From Acidobacteriota bacterium (GTDB lineage: Bacteria; Acidobacteriota; Vicinamibacteria; Vicinamibacterales; Vicinamibacteraceae), in contig JADLFL010000030.1 of assembly GCA_020845575.1 (NCBI GenBank), forward strand, positions 1-64,000: 64,000 bases of DNA. Direction: 5' to 3'. The notes beneath the pieces were generated by a model that searched no databases, was not told the DNA's origin, and was given only the letters and a program-made list of their open reading frames with translations. This document shows, one piece after another, positions 54,737-64,000 of the stretch (the first letter of the stretch is position 1; each line of letters starts with the position of its first letter). Position numbers and translations under genes: made by a program.

Positions 54737-55801
54737 GTGCTGTTCCGCAAGCAGAAGCCAGTCGTCGGACTGGACATCGGATCGAGCGCCATCAAGGCTG
54801 TCGAACTGAAAGCCTCCGGCAAGGGCTGGAAGGTGGTCGCGTTCGGCATCGAGCCGCTCCCGTCCGACGCCATCGTCGACGGGGCCATCATCGACGGGAC
54901 CGCCGTGGCCGAGGCCATTCGGCGTCTCTTCGAGCGGCTCGGCATCAAGAACCGCGACGTGGCCGCCTCGCTGTCGGGCAACGCCGTGATCGTCAAGAAG
55001 ATCACGCTGCCGGCCATGACCGACTCCGAACTGGCGACGTCGATCACCTGGGAAGCCGAACAATACATCCCGTTCGACATCCAGGACGTCAACCTCGACT
55101 ACCAGATCCTGACGCGGCCGCCCAAGGGCGCCGCCGCGGGGGCCACGATGGACGTGCTCCTGGTGGCGGCCAAGAAGGAGACGATCGCCGACTACACGGG
55201 CGTCATCGCCCAGGCCGGCCGCGTGCCCGCCATCGTCGACGTCGACGCCTTCGCGCTCCAGAACGCCTACGAAGCCAACTACGGGGCCCGCGATGCCATC
55301 GTCGCGCTCCTGAACATCGGGGCGAGCGCCATCAACATCAACATCGTGCGCGGCGACCAGTCGCTGTTCACGCGCGACGTGCCGATCGGCGGCAACGCCT
55401 ATACCGAGGCCCTCCAGAAGGACTTCCAGATCGCGCAGGAGAGCGCCGATCTGCTCAAGCGCGGCTATCCGGCCGACGGCCTCGACCCCACGCAGACGGG
55501 GCCGAGCCTCCAGATGGTCACCGAGGCCGTGCTCCTCGAAGTGCAGAAGACGCTCGACTTCTTCCGCGGCACCACCGGTGCGGATCACATCGACCTGCTG
55601 CTCGTCACGGGCGGCGGATCGCAGGTGAGTGGCCTGGTGGAGGCCCTCCACGACCGCCTCGGCTATCCCGTCGAAGTGCTCGACCCGTTCAAGACCGTCA
55701 GCTTCGACGCCGCGAAGTTCGGCGTGCCGGTGCTGACCGAAGCCGCCGCGGCGTCGACCGTCGCCGTCGGACTGGCCCTGCGCCGGATGGGGGACCGATG
55801 A
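54737..55801 (+). CDS. pilM: Type IV pilus assembly protein PilM
   Basis: Actin-like cytoplasmic ATPase-fold protein that binds the PilN tail and links the inner-membrane platform to the pilus motor. A 354-residue protein (family length) starting [24 protein letters not shown], with [23 protein letters not shown], the phosphate-binding [15 protein letters not shown] and [18 protein letters not shown] 54737 follows a GAGG Shine-Dalgarno; the frame extends upstream to another GTG at 54722. Overlaps pilN by 4 bases. Confidence 0.95.
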   Translation: MLFRKQKPVVGLDIGSSAIKAVELKASGKGWKVVAFGIEPLPSDAIVDGAIIDGTAVAEAIRRLFERLGIKNRDVAASLSGNAVIVKKITLPAMTDSELATSITWEAEQYIPFDIQDVNLDYQILTRPPKGAAAGATMDVLLVAAKKETIADYTGVIAQAGRVPAIVDVDAFALQNAYEANYGARDAIVALLNIGASAININIVRGDQSLFTRDVPIGGNAYTEALQKDFQIAQESADLLKRGYPADGLDPTQTGPSLQMVTEAVLLEVQKTLDFFRGTTGADHIDLLLVTGGGSQVSGLVEALHDRLGYPVEVLDPFKTVSFDAAKFGVPVLTEAAAASTVAVGLALRRMGDR

Positions 55802-56421
55802 TTCGCGTCAACCTGCTCGCCTCCGAACAGCACGTCGCGAAAGCGCCGGCGTTCTCGGGGCTGAGCGCCAACAAGATCCACATCCTCGGCGCCCTCATCG
55901 TGCTCGCGGGCGCCGCGGCCACGGGCTACCGGCACTTCGATCTGCAGGCGCAGCAGCGTAACGCGGACCTCCAGCTCGAACAGGCGAGGGCCGAGGAGAC
56001 GCGCCTCAAGTCCGTCAAGGAGGAGCGCGCCAAGCTCGAGGCGCAGGAAGCCCTGCTGCAGCAGCGCGTCGCACTCATCGAGCAGCTCCGCAAAGGGCAG
56101 CGCTCGCCGGTGCTCCTGCTCGACCAGGTCAGCCGCCAGTTGCCCGAGCGCCTGTGGCTCACGCAGATGCAGCAGGCCGGCGCCGACGTGACTCTCGAGG
56201 GACGCACGACCACGCTCACGGCGTTGTCGGACCTCATCGGCAACCTCGAGAACTCCGGGGCGTTCAACCGTCCTGTGGAAATCATCAACACCGAAGTCGA
56301 GAACGGGCGCGGGGAAGGCGACCTGATGAAGTTCACCGTCAAGGCTGCCTTCCCGATGGGCGCCATCGAGACGCCTGAGCCTGCCCCCGCCGCCCCTGCG
56401 GCGCGCGCGGCCCGTCGCTGA
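55798..56421 (+). CDS. pilN: Type IV pilus inner-membrane protein PilN
   Basis: A 207-residue bitopic protein starting [11 protein letters not shown], the conserved tail that inserts into PilM. One membrane helix lies at about 27-45 ([18 protein letters not shown]), then a coiled coil ([20 protein letters not shown]), then a periplasmic ferredoxin-like domain with [11 protein letters not shown]. Pairs with PilO. Confidence 0.93.
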   Translation: MIRVNLLASEQHVAKAPAFSGLSANKIHILGALIVLAGAAATGYRHFDLQAQQRNADLQLEQARAEETRLKSVKEERAKLEAQEALLQQRVALIEQLRKGQRSPVLLLDQVSRQLPERLWLTQMQQAGADVTLEGRTTTLTALSDLIGNLENSGAFNRPVEIINTEVENGRGEGDLMKFTVKAAFPMGAIETPEPAPAAPAARAARR

Positions 56422-56426
56422 GGACC

Positions 56427-57068
56427 ATGGCCATGGATCTCGGACTCAAGAAGCTGCCCTTGTGGGGCCAGGTGGCCCTGTACGTGGTGCTCGCGGCCGG
56501 TCTCTTCGGCGCGCACTACTACGTCTACGGCACGGACATGGCTGCCGCGGTGGCCAGGACACAAGCCGACGCTCAGAAGATCGAGGTGGAGAACGCGCGC
56601 GCGCGCATCGACGAGAAGCGACTGCCCGAGCTGCGGGCGGGCATCGCGGAGCAGACCGCGCGTCTCACGGCCCTGCGCAACGTGCTGCCCGAGCAGAAGG
56701 ACGTGGGCGACCTGCTGCGCCGCATCCAGACGCTCGCCACGCAGTCGAGCCTCACCATCCGGGGCTTCAAGCCGCAGGCGGTGGCGCAGAAGGCGCAGCA
56801 CGCCGAATGGCCGATCTCGCTGCAGCTCGAAGGCACGTACCACGACCTCGGCGCGTTCTTCGACAAGGTCAGCCGGATGCCGCGCATCATCAACATCTCG
56901 GGCATCCAGATCAAGGCGCACACCGCCAACGACCCTACGCCGGCCACCGTCGACGCGCAGTGCACCGTCACCACGTTCGTCCTCCAGGAGGCGCCCGCCG
57001 CGCCTGCCGCAGCCGGAAACAAGCGTCCCGGTGCCGCCGGTGCCCGTCCGCCGACGGCCGCTCGCTGA
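56427..57068 (+). CDS. pilO: Type IV pilus inner-membrane protein PilO
   Basis: A 213-residue bitopic protein: KLPLWGQVALYVVLAAGLFGA is the membrane helix, then a coiled coil to about 100, then the PilO ferredoxin-like domain (LEGTYHDLGAFFDKVSRMPRIINIS). The tail is Ala/Pro-rich. Five bases after pilN; forms the PilN-PilO heterodimer. Confidence 0.93.
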   Translation: MAMDLGLKKLPLWGQVALYVVLAAGLFGAHYYVYGTDMAAAVARTQADAQKIEVENARARIDEKRLPELRAGIAEQTARLTALRNVLPEQKDVGDLLRRIQTLATQSSLTIRGFKPQAVAQKAQHAEWPISLQLEGTYHDLGAFFDKVSRMPRIINISGIQIKAHTANDPTPATVDAQCTVTTFVLQEAPAAPAAAGNKRPGAAGARPPTAAR

Positions 57069-57078
57069 GGTGTCCGCC

Positions 57079-57591
57079 ATGTCCATCACTCCCATCCGCC
57101 TCGTCCTGCTGGCGCTGGCCGTCGTCCTGCCGGTCACGGCGCCCGCCGCGACCAACGACAACGGCACCACACCCGCCACGCCACCGGGGGCGCGTGCGGC
57201 GGCAGCGGCGGCTGCCGCGCAGGCCGCCGTCGTGCCGGAAGACCGCGTCGGGTACGACCCGGCCGGACGCCGCGATCCGTTCGTGAGCCTGCTCTCGCGG
57301 GGTGACGCGCGTCTGCCGGCGGGCGACCGCACCGCGGGCACCAAAGGGCTGCTCATCAACGAGTTGGCCGTCCGCGGCGTGTTGCGCAGCGGCGGCGCGT
57401 TGCTTGCGATCGTCCAGGCGCCCGACAAGAAGAGTTACACCCTCCGCCCCGGCGATCCCCTCCTCGACGGTGCCGTCAAGGTGGTCGCCAAAGACGCCGT
57501 GATCTTCGTGCAGCGGGTGGACGACCCGTTGTCGCCCGTGAAGCAGCGTGAAATCCGCAAGACCCTGAGAACCCCCGAGGAGAACCGATGA
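57079..57591 (+). CDS. pilP: Type IV pilus protein PilP
   Basis: A 170-residue exported protein with signal peptide (SITPIRLVLLALAVVLPVTAPAA), an Ala-rich linker, and the PilP HR domain: DPAGRRDPFVSLL, LAVRGVLRSGGALLAIVQAPDKKSYTLRPGD. It connects PilNO to the secretin PilQ. No lipobox cysteine is seen, whereas many PilP are lipoproteins. Overlaps pilQ by 4 bases. Confidence 0.9.
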   Translation: MSITPIRLVLLALAVVLPVTAPAATNDNGTTPATPPGARAAAAAAAAQAAVVPEDRVGYDPAGRRDPFVSLLSRGDARLPAGDRTAGTKGLLINELAVRGVLRSGGALLAIVQAPDKKSYTLRPGDPLLDGAVKVVAKDAVIFVQRVDDPLSPVKQREIRKTLRTPEENR

Positions 57592-59657
57592 TGCGCCCGC
57601 GCACGCCGATCCTCGCCGTCCTCACCGCCGTTCTCGCCGTCAGTGCGTCCGTCGCGACGCTGGCGTCGAGCGTGGGGCGTGAGGCGCGCGAGATCCCGCA
57701 GCAGGTCCAGGATGGACAGCGCCTGGTCATCGACACGCCGTGGCGCGTGTCACCACCCCTGATGGCTCGCCTGGCCGCCCAGGCCACAGCCCCAGAATCG
57801 GAGGCCGCGCGCGCGCTGACGGCGCTCCGCACGGCGAGCGAGGACGGCGACGTTCTCATCACCGTGGAGGGCAACGGCAAGCTGACGGCATCGGCGGTGC
57901 AGATTCCCGACGCGTCACCCGCACGACTGGTGCTGGACTTTGCCGGGGTCACGCCGAAGGTCGCGGCTACCACCGCCGTCAACACCGGGCTGGTGCGCCG
58001 GGTACGCGTGGCGCGCCACAGCGTGACGCCGGTCGTCACGCGCCTGGTGGTGGATCTGAACGGCACCTTCCTCTACAAGGTGCGGCCCTCGTCGGATCAG
58101 CAGTCGCTGGTCATCACGATCGGCGATCCGAATCAGCGCGCGCGCCGTGACGATGAAGCGCAGAGCCGCGCGTTCGGCAAGGCAGCGGCGCCCACCGCCG
58201 TGGCGGCCAAGGCGCCGCCGTCTGGCCCCGAGGTCGTGCCCGCCTCCGCTCCCGCCGCGCCGCGTCCCGCGAGCCCTGCGCCACCGCGGACAGCTCGTCG
58301 CACCGCGGCGACACCGCCCGTACCCGCAGCGCCACCAGCCGCAGCGCCGCCCGTGCCGCAGACGGTGCAGCTGCCGGATGCCAAGGCGATGGCCGACGGC
58401 CGGTACACGGGTTTCCCCATCTCGCTCGACTTCGAGGGTGTGGATCTGCGCGCCGTCCTTCGCACGCTGGCGGAGGTGACGGGGCTCAACCTGGTGCTCG
58501 ATCCGGGCGTCAAGGGCGTGGTCGACGTGGCGCTCAGGGACGTGCCGTGGGACCAGGCGCTCGAAATGATCCTCCGCGCCAACCAGCTCGCCTACAGCGT
58601 CGACGGCACCATCGTCAGGATCGCTCCGACGCAGACCTTCTCGAACGAGGCCGCCGAGCGTCGCAAGCAGGCCGAAGAGCGGATGCGCGAACTGGCCGTG
58701 TCGAAGAAGGAATACAAGACGTCGCGCCTCAGCTACGCGAACGCGAAGGATCTGGCGCCCCTCATCAAGAAGTCGGGCATGACGACGTTCGGTGACGTCC
58801 AGGTGGACGAGAACACGAACACACTGATCCTGTTCGACATCCCGGACGGTATCGCCAAGGCCGAGCAGCTCATCGCCGAGCTCGATCGCCCGCAGGCACA
58901 GGTGGAGATCGAGGCGCGCATCGTGCGGACCACCAAGACCGCCGCGCGGGAACTCGGGCTCTTGTGGGGCTTCGGTGGCGCCGCGACGCCCGAACTCGGC
59001 AACACCACGAAGATGGCGTTCCCGAACTCGATCAACACCGGCGGCACTGCAGGCACGATCAACACGGCCGTGGACAACGCGTTCATCAAGCTCGGGAGCG
59101 TGAACGGCGCGTTCAACCTCGACGTGGCGCTGTCGGCACTCGAGACGCAGGGCCGGGTGAGCATCATGCTCCGTCCGCGCGTGGTGACGCAGAACAACAT
59201 CAAGGCCACGATCACGCGCGGCCAGGAGATTCCCTACACCACGCTGCAGACGCCGGGCGCCGGCGAAGGCGTGAACGTCATCCAGCCCGTGCCGCAGGTG
59301 CAGTTCAAGACGGCGGCCCTCACGCTCAACGTGACGCCGCGCATCACCGAAGCGAACACGGTGATCCTCGACGTCGACGTCGACAACGGATCGCCGGGCC
59401 AGATCGAGGCCAACGGCAACCGCTCGATCAACACGCAGCGCGTGACCACGCGCGTGCTCGTGGCCGACCAGGGCACCACGGTCATCGGCGGCATCAACGA
59501 AGCCACCACGCAGTTCACCGAGGACCGCACGCCGGGCCTGCACCGCCTGCCGCTCGTCGGCCGGCTGTTCCGCCGCGACACGGCGACCGACGACGAAGGC
59601 GAACTCCTGATCTTCATCACGCCGCGCATCCTGCGTGACGGAGGACCCGTCAAATGA
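57588..59657 (+). CDS. pilQ: Type IV pilus secretin PilQ
   Basis: Outer-membrane channel for the pilus. The 689-residue protein has a signal peptide and one AMIN-like domain at about 85-180 (LVLDFAGVTPKV, TRLVVDLNG) for wall binding. An Ala/Pro linker covers about 200-255, the secretin/TonB short domain about 262-340 (ISLDFEGVDLRAVLRTLAEVTGLN), an N1 domain, and the secretin barrel from about 440 with IMLRPRVVTQNN, VLDVDVDNGSPG, TTVIGGI and PLVGRLFRRD. Overlaps the next gene by 4 bases. Confidence 0.96.
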   Translation: MMRPRTPILAVLTAVLAVSASVATLASSVGREAREIPQQVQDGQRLVIDTPWRVSPPLMARLAAQATAPESEAARALTALRTASEDGDVLITVEGNGKLTASAVQIPDASPARLVLDFAGVTPKVAATTAVNTGLVRRVRVARHSVTPVVTRLVVDLNGTFLYKVRPSSDQQSLVITIGDPNQRARRDDEAQSRAFGKAAAPTAVAAKAPPSGPEVVPASAPAAPRPASPAPPRTARRTAATPPVPAAPPAAAPPVPQTVQLPDAKAMADGRYTGFPISLDFEGVDLRAVLRTLAEVTGLNLVLDPGVKGVVDVALRDVPWDQALEMILRANQLAYSVDGTIVRIAPTQTFSNEAAERRKQAEERMRELAVSKKEYKTSRLSYANAKDLAPLIKKSGMTTFGDVQVDENTNTLILFDIPDGIAKAEQLIAELDRPQAQVEIEARIVRTTKTAARELGLLWGFGGAATPELGNTTKMAFPNSINTGGTAGTINTAVDNAFIKLGSVNGAFNLDVALSALETQGRVSIMLRPRVVTQNNIKATITRGQEIPYTTLQTPGAGEGVNVIQPVPQVQFKTAALTLNVTPRITEANTVILDVDVDNGSPGQIEANGNRSINTQRVTTRVLVADQGTTVIGGINEATTQFTEDRTPGLHRLPLVGRLFRRDTATDDEGELLIFITPRILRDGGPVK

Positions 59658-60286
59658 GACTTACGCGATATCTCACGCAGTCAGGCCGGAGCCGCACGAT
59701 GCGCGCTGCCGTCCTCGTCCTGGTGGCGGGCGGCGCCACGCTCGTCGCCGGCTGCAGCAGCACTGTGCGCACGAGCCAGGCTTCGTCCTACCTGGTGCTG
59801 CAGCGGCTCGAAGGCTCGTCCGGTGCCGACCAGGGCGGCGGCACGTTCATGTCGGTCCTGCGGTCGGACGTGATGACCAAGGGCGGCATCTTCGAGGACA
59901 ACGGGCGCGTCACGCTGTCGCTCGCGATGAAGGACGTCACCAACCCCACGGGGCCGACGACCAACAACCTCGTCACGCTGAACCGCTATCGCGTGGAGTA
60001 CCGCCGGACCGACGGCCGCAACACGCAGGGTGAGGACGTGCCGTACGCGTTCGAGGGCGCCATGGGCGCGACGATCGGCGAACAGCCGACCTCGGTCGTG
60101 TTCAGCATCGTTCGCGCGCAGGCCAAGCTCGAGAAGCCGCTCGTCACGCTGCGTGGCGGCAACGGCGCGCTCCTCATCTCGACCATCGCCGACGTGACGT
60201 TCTTCGGCAAGGACCAGACCGGGCGCGACGTCACCGTGACCGGTTCGATGAGCATCAACTTCGCCGACTGGGCGGACCCCGACTAG
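59654..60286 (+). CDS. Pilus-operon lipoprotein of unknown function
   Basis: A 210-residue predicted lipoprotein: hydrophobic signal RAAVLVLVAGGATLVAGCSS with lipobox LVAGC. The mature part is beta-rich (VTLNRYRVEYRRTDGRN, LLISTIADVTFFGKDQTGRDVTVTGSMSINFADW). Tight 4-base overlap with pilQ argues for a role in pilus biogenesis, perhaps like a PilQ pilotin or stabiliser. No family recognised. Confidence 0.75.
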   Translation: MRLTRYLTQSGRSRTMRAAVLVLVAGGATLVAGCSSTVRTSQASSYLVLQRLEGSSGADQGGGTFMSVLRSDVMTKGGIFEDNGRVTLSLAMKDVTNPTGPTTNNLVTLNRYRVEYRRTDGRNTQGEDVPYAFEGAMGATIGEQPTSVVFSIVRAQAKLEKPLVTLRGGNGALLISTIADVTFFGKDQTGRDVTVTGSMSINFADWADPD

Positions 60287-60300
60287 GGCCAGGTGCAGCC

Positions 60301-61083
60301 ATGACGACCGCACGACGCAATTCTCTTCTGCTGCTGGCACTGGCCGGCGTGTGGGCCACCGCGGCCTGCACGAACAAGCCGGAGATTCCGAAGGCCACGG
60401 GCCCGTCGGAACTCGGCCTCTCGCTCCAGGTGCTCGCATCGCCGGACATCCTCAATACCGACGGCATGTCGACGTCGCAGATCACCGTGACCGCGCGCGG
60501 GCCCAACAGCGAGCCCAAGCCGAACGTGCCGCTGCGTGCCGACATCCGCGTGGGCGGCGCCATCGTCGACCTCGGGTCGCTGTCGAGCAAGCACTTCAGC
60601 ACGGGTGCCGACGGTCGCGCGACGGTCGTGTACACGGCCCCGCCGGGAGGCCTCTCGGGCAACCCCGATGGCGGTAACCTCGTGCAGGTGACGTTCACGC
60701 CGCTCAGCGGCGACTACATGAACGCCGTCGAACGATCGGTGGCCATCCGGCTCGTGCCGCTCGGCACCATCGTGTTCCCGGGACAGCCGATCGCCAACTT
60801 CACGTGGCGTCCGACCGAGCCGTACGTGATGGAGGAAGTCACGCTCGATGCCGGCCTGTCCAGGGACTGCTCGCTCACGGCGAGCGCGCCCGCCGATTGC
60901 TACGACTCGCCGTCGCTGCAGTACGAGTGGAACATGGACGACCGCAACATCATCCTGTCGGGTCGCGTGATCAGGTATCAGTTCCCGCGGACCGGTGACT
61001 ACTTCGTGAAGCTCACGGTCACCAACGCACTTGGCAACAAGGTGTCGGTGACCAAGCAGATCGATGTGATCGCGCGGCCATAG
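60301..61083 (+). CDS. Lipoprotein with Ig-like and PKD-like domains
   Basis: A 260-residue predicted lipoprotein (signal SLLLLALAGVWATAACTNK; Cys near residue 23). Two beta domains follow: an invasin/Big-like domain at about 40-160 (TDGMSTSQITVTARGPNSEPKPNVPLRADI, HFSTGADGRATVVYTAPPGG) and a PKD-like domain at about 165-260 ending RYQFPRTGDYFVKLTVTNALGNKVSVTKQI. Fifteen bases after the previous gene. Probably an outer-membrane or surface partner of the pilus; unproven. Confidence 0.78.
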   Translation: MTTARRNSLLLLALAGVWATAACTNKPEIPKATGPSELGLSLQVLASPDILNTDGMSTSQITVTARGPNSEPKPNVPLRADIRVGGAIVDLGSLSSKHFSTGADGRATVVYTAPPGGLSGNPDGGNLVQVTFTPLSGDYMNAVERSVAIRLVPLGTIVFPGQPIANFTWRPTEPYVMEEVTLDAGLSRDCSLTASAPADCYDSPSLQYEWNMDDRNIILSGRVIRYQFPRTGDYFVKLTVTNALGNKVSVTKQIDVIARP

Positions 61084-61108
61084 CGCCGCCTCTCTCGAGA
61101 GACCCCGC

Positions 61109-62851
61109 ATGTCGACCGGGAACCCACTCGAACAGCTCCGGCGCCGCATGCAGTCGCATGCGTCACCGACGGCCTTTGCCGCCCTCGCGGAGGAACATCG
61201 CCGCGCCGGCCATTTCGCCGATGCGATCGAGGTGTGCCGCGACGGACTCGCGCAGTACCCGGCGTATGTTTCGGCGCGCGTGACCCTCGGTCGCGCGCTG
61301 CTCGACAGCGGCGACGCCGCGAGCGCCGTGGCGGAACTGGAGCAGGCCGTGGCGCAGGCGCCTGACAACCTGGCCGCGGCGCGCGCCCTCGAATCGGCGA
61401 AGGCCGCGCTCGGCGACGCGCCACCGTCGGATGGCGAGATGGCGTCGTACGCCGGCGTCGACCCGTCGCCGGCTCCGCCGTCGATCGTCGCGTCGGCGTT
61501 GTTCGATGCCGGCAACGATGCGCAGGGATTCGGCGACTACGCGTGGTCGACGCCGGTCTCTGATTCGTATCAGGTCGGTGGCGGCACGCCCGGCGAAGCG
61601 GTCGTCGACGTGCAGGCCGATGAGGCGTTCGGCGCGGCGTCGCTCCCGGATGCCGATGCGATCGCTCACGATGATGCGCCCACGATGCTGTTCGCGCCGC
61701 CCGTGCTCCAGGGCGAGGAGCCCGCTGGCGTGTGGCCCGTGCCCGTCCTCGACGCCGATCCCGCGACTCCCGCCGTGGCGGCTGGTGCGCCCGCCGCGCC
61801 GGTCGCGGCTGTCGTGGACCCCGGCGTGTGGGACGCGCCGACGATCCTGGCGCCGCTCGTCGACGTCTTCGCCGCCGAATCGTCAGGCAGCGAACCGTCA
61901 GCAGTGTCTGACGCATCAGTCGAGGCTGGCGCTGACGTTCAGGTGAGCGAGACCAGCGCTGCCGAAGCATCGGCGGCGGCCGCAGACGAATCGTCGCCGT
62001 TCTGGAGTGGTGCCTTCGGAGGTGAGCCGCAGGCCGAGTCGGTCCCGTTCTCCCGCTGGGAAACCGGCGCGCAGGAGCCGGAGACCGTCGTCGACGCGAC
62101 GGACTGGGCCGGCCACGCGGAGGAGGAGACAGGACCCTGGGCGATTCCCGACAGTCCCTCCGCGACATGGTCGGTGAGCGACCTGCACGACCCGTCAGGC
62201 GCGGACAACGTACCGACGGCCCACGCCGCCGAGGCCGACGTCGTGGAACCGCCACCGCTTCCACTGTCGGTCGAACCACCTCCGCTTCCCACCATCCCTG
62301 ACGTCGCCGCCGACTCCGCGTCCATTGCGACTGCGGATGAGGCCATCGACGTCGCAGGTGTAGCCGCCGCTCAGGCATCCATCGTTGCCGCCGATGCGGT
62401 CCGCGAGGCCGTTGACGTGGCCACCGCCGCTGATACGGAGTCCCCAGATGCGGCTGCTGATGCCGTCAGCGACGCCGTCGATGTGGCTGTCGCTGCAGCC
62501 GACGATGCGGATGCCCGACGTGTCGCCGCCGGATTTCCCACCTTCGCCGACGGCTACGGCGCGGCAGGTCATCCGGCGATCAGCGAACCCGCATCAGGCG
62601 ACATGTGGACCGGCTCTCTGAAGTCCGCACTCGGCGAGGTGTTCGCGCAGGCGGGGCTGTCCGATTCGCTCGAGCCCCCGGCGCATCCGTCGCCGGCCGT
62701 CCGCGCCGCCATGGCCGACGCGGCCGTCGACGCCGCGGTGGACGATGCGGTACTGAACGACGAGACGATGGCGCCCACGCTGCTGTCGCTCCAGCAGTTG
62801 CTGGATTCGGTCCGCGCCCGCCGCGCCGCCCTGTTCCACAACGGGCAGTGA
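61109..62851 (+). CDS. TPR protein with long acidic disordered region
   Basis: A 580-residue protein without signal peptide. Residues 10-105 are TPR-like (HASPTAFAALAEEHRRAGHFADAIEV, YVSARVTLGRALLDSGDAASAVAELEQAV). The following 430 residues are rich in Ala, Asp, Glu, Val and Pro, including an Ala/Asp/Val repeat at about 405-470. A short conserved-looking C-terminus (MAPTLLSLQQLLDSVRARRAALF) closes it. It lies 25 bases after the PKD lipoprotein. Its layout echoes the TPR protein at 25391. Possibly a cytoplasmic scaffold of the pilus machine. Confidence 0.72.
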   Translation: MSTGNPLEQLRRRMQSHASPTAFAALAEEHRRAGHFADAIEVCRDGLAQYPAYVSARVTLGRALLDSGDAASAVAELEQAVAQAPDNLAAARALESAKAALGDAPPSDGEMASYAGVDPSPAPPSIVASALFDAGNDAQGFGDYAWSTPVSDSYQVGGGTPGEAVVDVQADEAFGAASLPDADAIAHDDAPTMLFAPPVLQGEEPAGVWPVPVLDADPATPAVAAGAPAAPVAAVVDPGVWDAPTILAPLVDVFAAESSGSEPSAVSDASVEAGADVQVSETSAAEASAAAADESSPFWSGAFGGEPQAESVPFSRWETGAQEPETVVDATDWAGHAEEETGPWAIPDSPSATWSVSDLHDPSGADNVPTAHAAEADVVEPPPLPLSVEPPPLPTIPDVAADSASIATADEAIDVAGVAAAQASIVAADAVREAVDVATAADTESPDAAADAVSDAVDVAVAAADDADARRVAAGFPTFADGYGAAGHPAISEPASGDMWTGSLKSALGEVFAQAGLSDSLEPPAHPSPAVRAAMADAAVDAAVDDAVLNDETMAPTLLSLQQLLDSVRARRAALFHNGQ

Positions 62852-62864
62852 CGCCGGGCAGGAA

Positions 62865-62945
62865 TGATGAACGCCGAATGACGGACATGGAGCGAACGGT
62901 CTCGCCATAGCGCGTCGCGCGACGGCGGAAACCCGTTCGTCAGCT
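62865..62945. repeat. Degenerate copies of dispersed repeats
   Basis: GAATGATGAACGCCGAATGACGGA (period near 7) is followed by ATGGAGCGAACGG ... AACCCGTTCGTCAGC, matching the flanks of the hairpins at 13014-13031 and 47553-47574 but with an enlarged GC-rich loop. No gene is seen in 62852-62972. Confidence 0.5.
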
Positions 62946-62972
62946 CATTTCTCGTGCGACACTGGCGCCGCC

Positions 62973-64000
62973 GTGTCAGCCGCTTCACTGCCCGCGTTCG
63001 ACTACCGGGCCCGCCTTGCGCGGGCGTCGGCGGCGGTGCAGGGCGCCGGGGCCGACGCCCTGTACATCTCGCACCTCACGAATCTGCGGTACCTCTGCGG
63101 TCTGGAGGCGACAGCCGGCGCGGGCCTGTTGACTGCCGACGGCCGGCTCCACGTGCTCGTGGACCCGCGGTATGAAGCGGCCGCCGGCGCTCGCGCCGAC
63201 GAGGTGGGGCGCGACCTGGTGATTCCCGTGCACACGTCGGCGATCCGCCCGGCCGCCTGGCTGGCTGACCGCTGCGTGGGAGAGGGCATGCGCGCGCTCG
63301 TGCTGGAGAGTCGCGTCTTGTCGCTGCACGACGGCCGCCTCCTCGAGCACGAACTGGCCGCTGTCGAGTGGCGCGGGACGCTCGTCGATGCGCCGCTCGA
63401 CCTCATCGAGGGACTTCGCCGCGTAAAGGATGCCGCCGAACTCGCGATTCTCCGCGAGGCGGGGCGCCGATTGAGCGACGCCGCACGGGGTATCCTCCGC
63501 GACGGCGTGGCGCGGGCCGGCCGCTCGGAACTCGAAGTGGCCGCCGACATCGACGCGCGCGTCAGGGCCGCCGGGTTCTCGCGCGCCGCCTTCGACACGA
63601 TCGTCGCGAGCGGGCCCCGGAGCGCACTCCCGCACGCCCGGCCGACGGACCGCCGCCTCTCTACTGATGAGGTGGTGGTACTGGACTTCGGTGGGGTCTA
63701 CGGCGGATACTGCGTCGACCTGACCCGGACCGTCTGTCTGGGAACCCCCTCGCCGGAGGTGGACCGCCAGTATCAGGCGGTGCTTGCGGCGCAGGTGGCC
63801 GGGTGCAGTGCCGTTGGTCCGGGCGCGGAACCGGGCGACGTGGACAAAGCCGCCAGGGACGTGCTGGACGCCGCGGGCCTGGGGGAGACATTCGGACACG
63901 GCACGGGGCATGGGCTCGGTCTCGAGGTACACGAGGCGCCACGGCTCGCACGACCCCGGCCGGACGACGCCGCCCAGCCATCCCTCGAGGCTGGCGTGGT
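62973..64000 (+). CDS. M24 family Xaa-Pro aminopeptidase (3' end cut by window edge)
   Basis: The frame is open from GTG 62973 (VSAASLPAFDYRARLARA) to the window end, 342 codons. The N-terminal creatinase-like domain spans about 1-150 (LYISHLTNLRYLCGL, LVDPRYEAAAG). The pita-bread peptidase domain has ASGPRSALPHARPTDR, the metal ligands DFGGVYGGYCVDLTRTV (two Asp) and the His ligand in GHGTGHGLGLEVHEAP. It removes an N-terminal residue before proline in peptides; whether it is PepP or PepQ is not settled. The final Glu ligands lie beyond base 64000. Confidence 0.92.
   Translation, partial: MSAASLPAFDYRARLARASAAVQGAGADALYISHLTNLRYLCGLEATAGAGLLTADGRLHVLVDPRYEAAAGARADEVGRDLVIPVHTSAIRPAAWLADRCVGEGMRALVLESRVLSLHDGRLLEHELAAVEWRGTLVDAPLDLIEGLRRVKDAAELAILREAGRRLSDAARGILRDGVARAGRSELEVAADIDARVRAAGFSRAAFDTIVASGPRSALPHARPTDRRLSTDEVVVLDFGGVYGGYCVDLTRTVCLGTPSPEVDRQYQAVLAAQVAGCSAVGPGAEPGDVDKAARDVLDAAGLGETFGHGTGHGLGLEVHEAPRLARPRPDDAAQPSLEAGV

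Overview
The window is a GC-rich, densely coding bacterial chromosome segment with about 60 protein genes, one tRNA and no sign of phage, insertion sequence or CRISPR. The gene set points to Acidobacteriota, most likely a Vicinamibacteria (Luteitalea-like) lineage. The evidence is a von Willebrand-type secreted protein of the kind common in acidobacteria, an Oar/CarboxypepD_reg TonB-dependent receptor, outer-membrane (LolA-like, secretin) genes, and pervasive GTG/TTG starts. This placement is an inference from families, not from a marker-gene tree.

Layout: 1-1044 (minus) holds groES-groEL behind a CIRCE-type operator. 1169-3423 (minus) has a Fis-type HTH protein, purC and a DUF4097-like protein. 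3478-12943 (plus) is a long run: flippase-like membrane protein, nrdR, DUF4390 protein, ntrY/ntrX-like two-component pair, RDD protein, pgpA, cinA, gpsA. 13078-15287 has a secreted PHB-depolymerase-like esterase and a divergent DUF6544-like membrane protein. 15348-21019 is ftsY-ribD-ribE-ribBA and then ggt. 21181-30777 is ffh-rpsP-khpA-rimM-trmD-rplS-rnhB, followed by a TPR protein, thiE, a rodZ-like gene and an unknown helical protein.

30800-32521 (minus) is polX, divergent from a cell-wall recycling run nagZ-ldcA-mpl-pxpB-pxpC (32603-37652). 37610-41884 (minus) is a PolX-like/PHP paralog, a LolA-like carrier and a TPR-secretin lipoprotein. Then come tRNA-Ala(CGC), pfkA, a truncated twin-arginine FN3 protein next to a TonB receptor, and a VWFA-type secreted protein. 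49211-54399 (minus) is the translation operon rplM-rpsI-rpsB-tsf-pyrH-frr with an asparaginase gene at its end. 54737-62851 (plus) is the type IV pilus operon pilM-N-O-P-Q with two lipoproteins and a TPR protein, preceded by a textbook sigma-54 promoter. An M24 aminopeptidase gene runs off the right edge.

Most of the content is conserved housekeeping. No wholly new multi-gene system can be claimed. The best leads are: a PolX paralog that has lost its polymerase aspartates but kept the PHP domain; the sigma-54 promoter of the pilus operon; a divergent CIRCE with an extra half-site; a phosphatase-family gene that seems to have lost its catalytic core; the pairing of muropeptide-recycling genes with pxpBC; several starts with a -10 box only a few bases upstream (probable leaderless mRNAs); and three families of small dispersed intergenic repeats.
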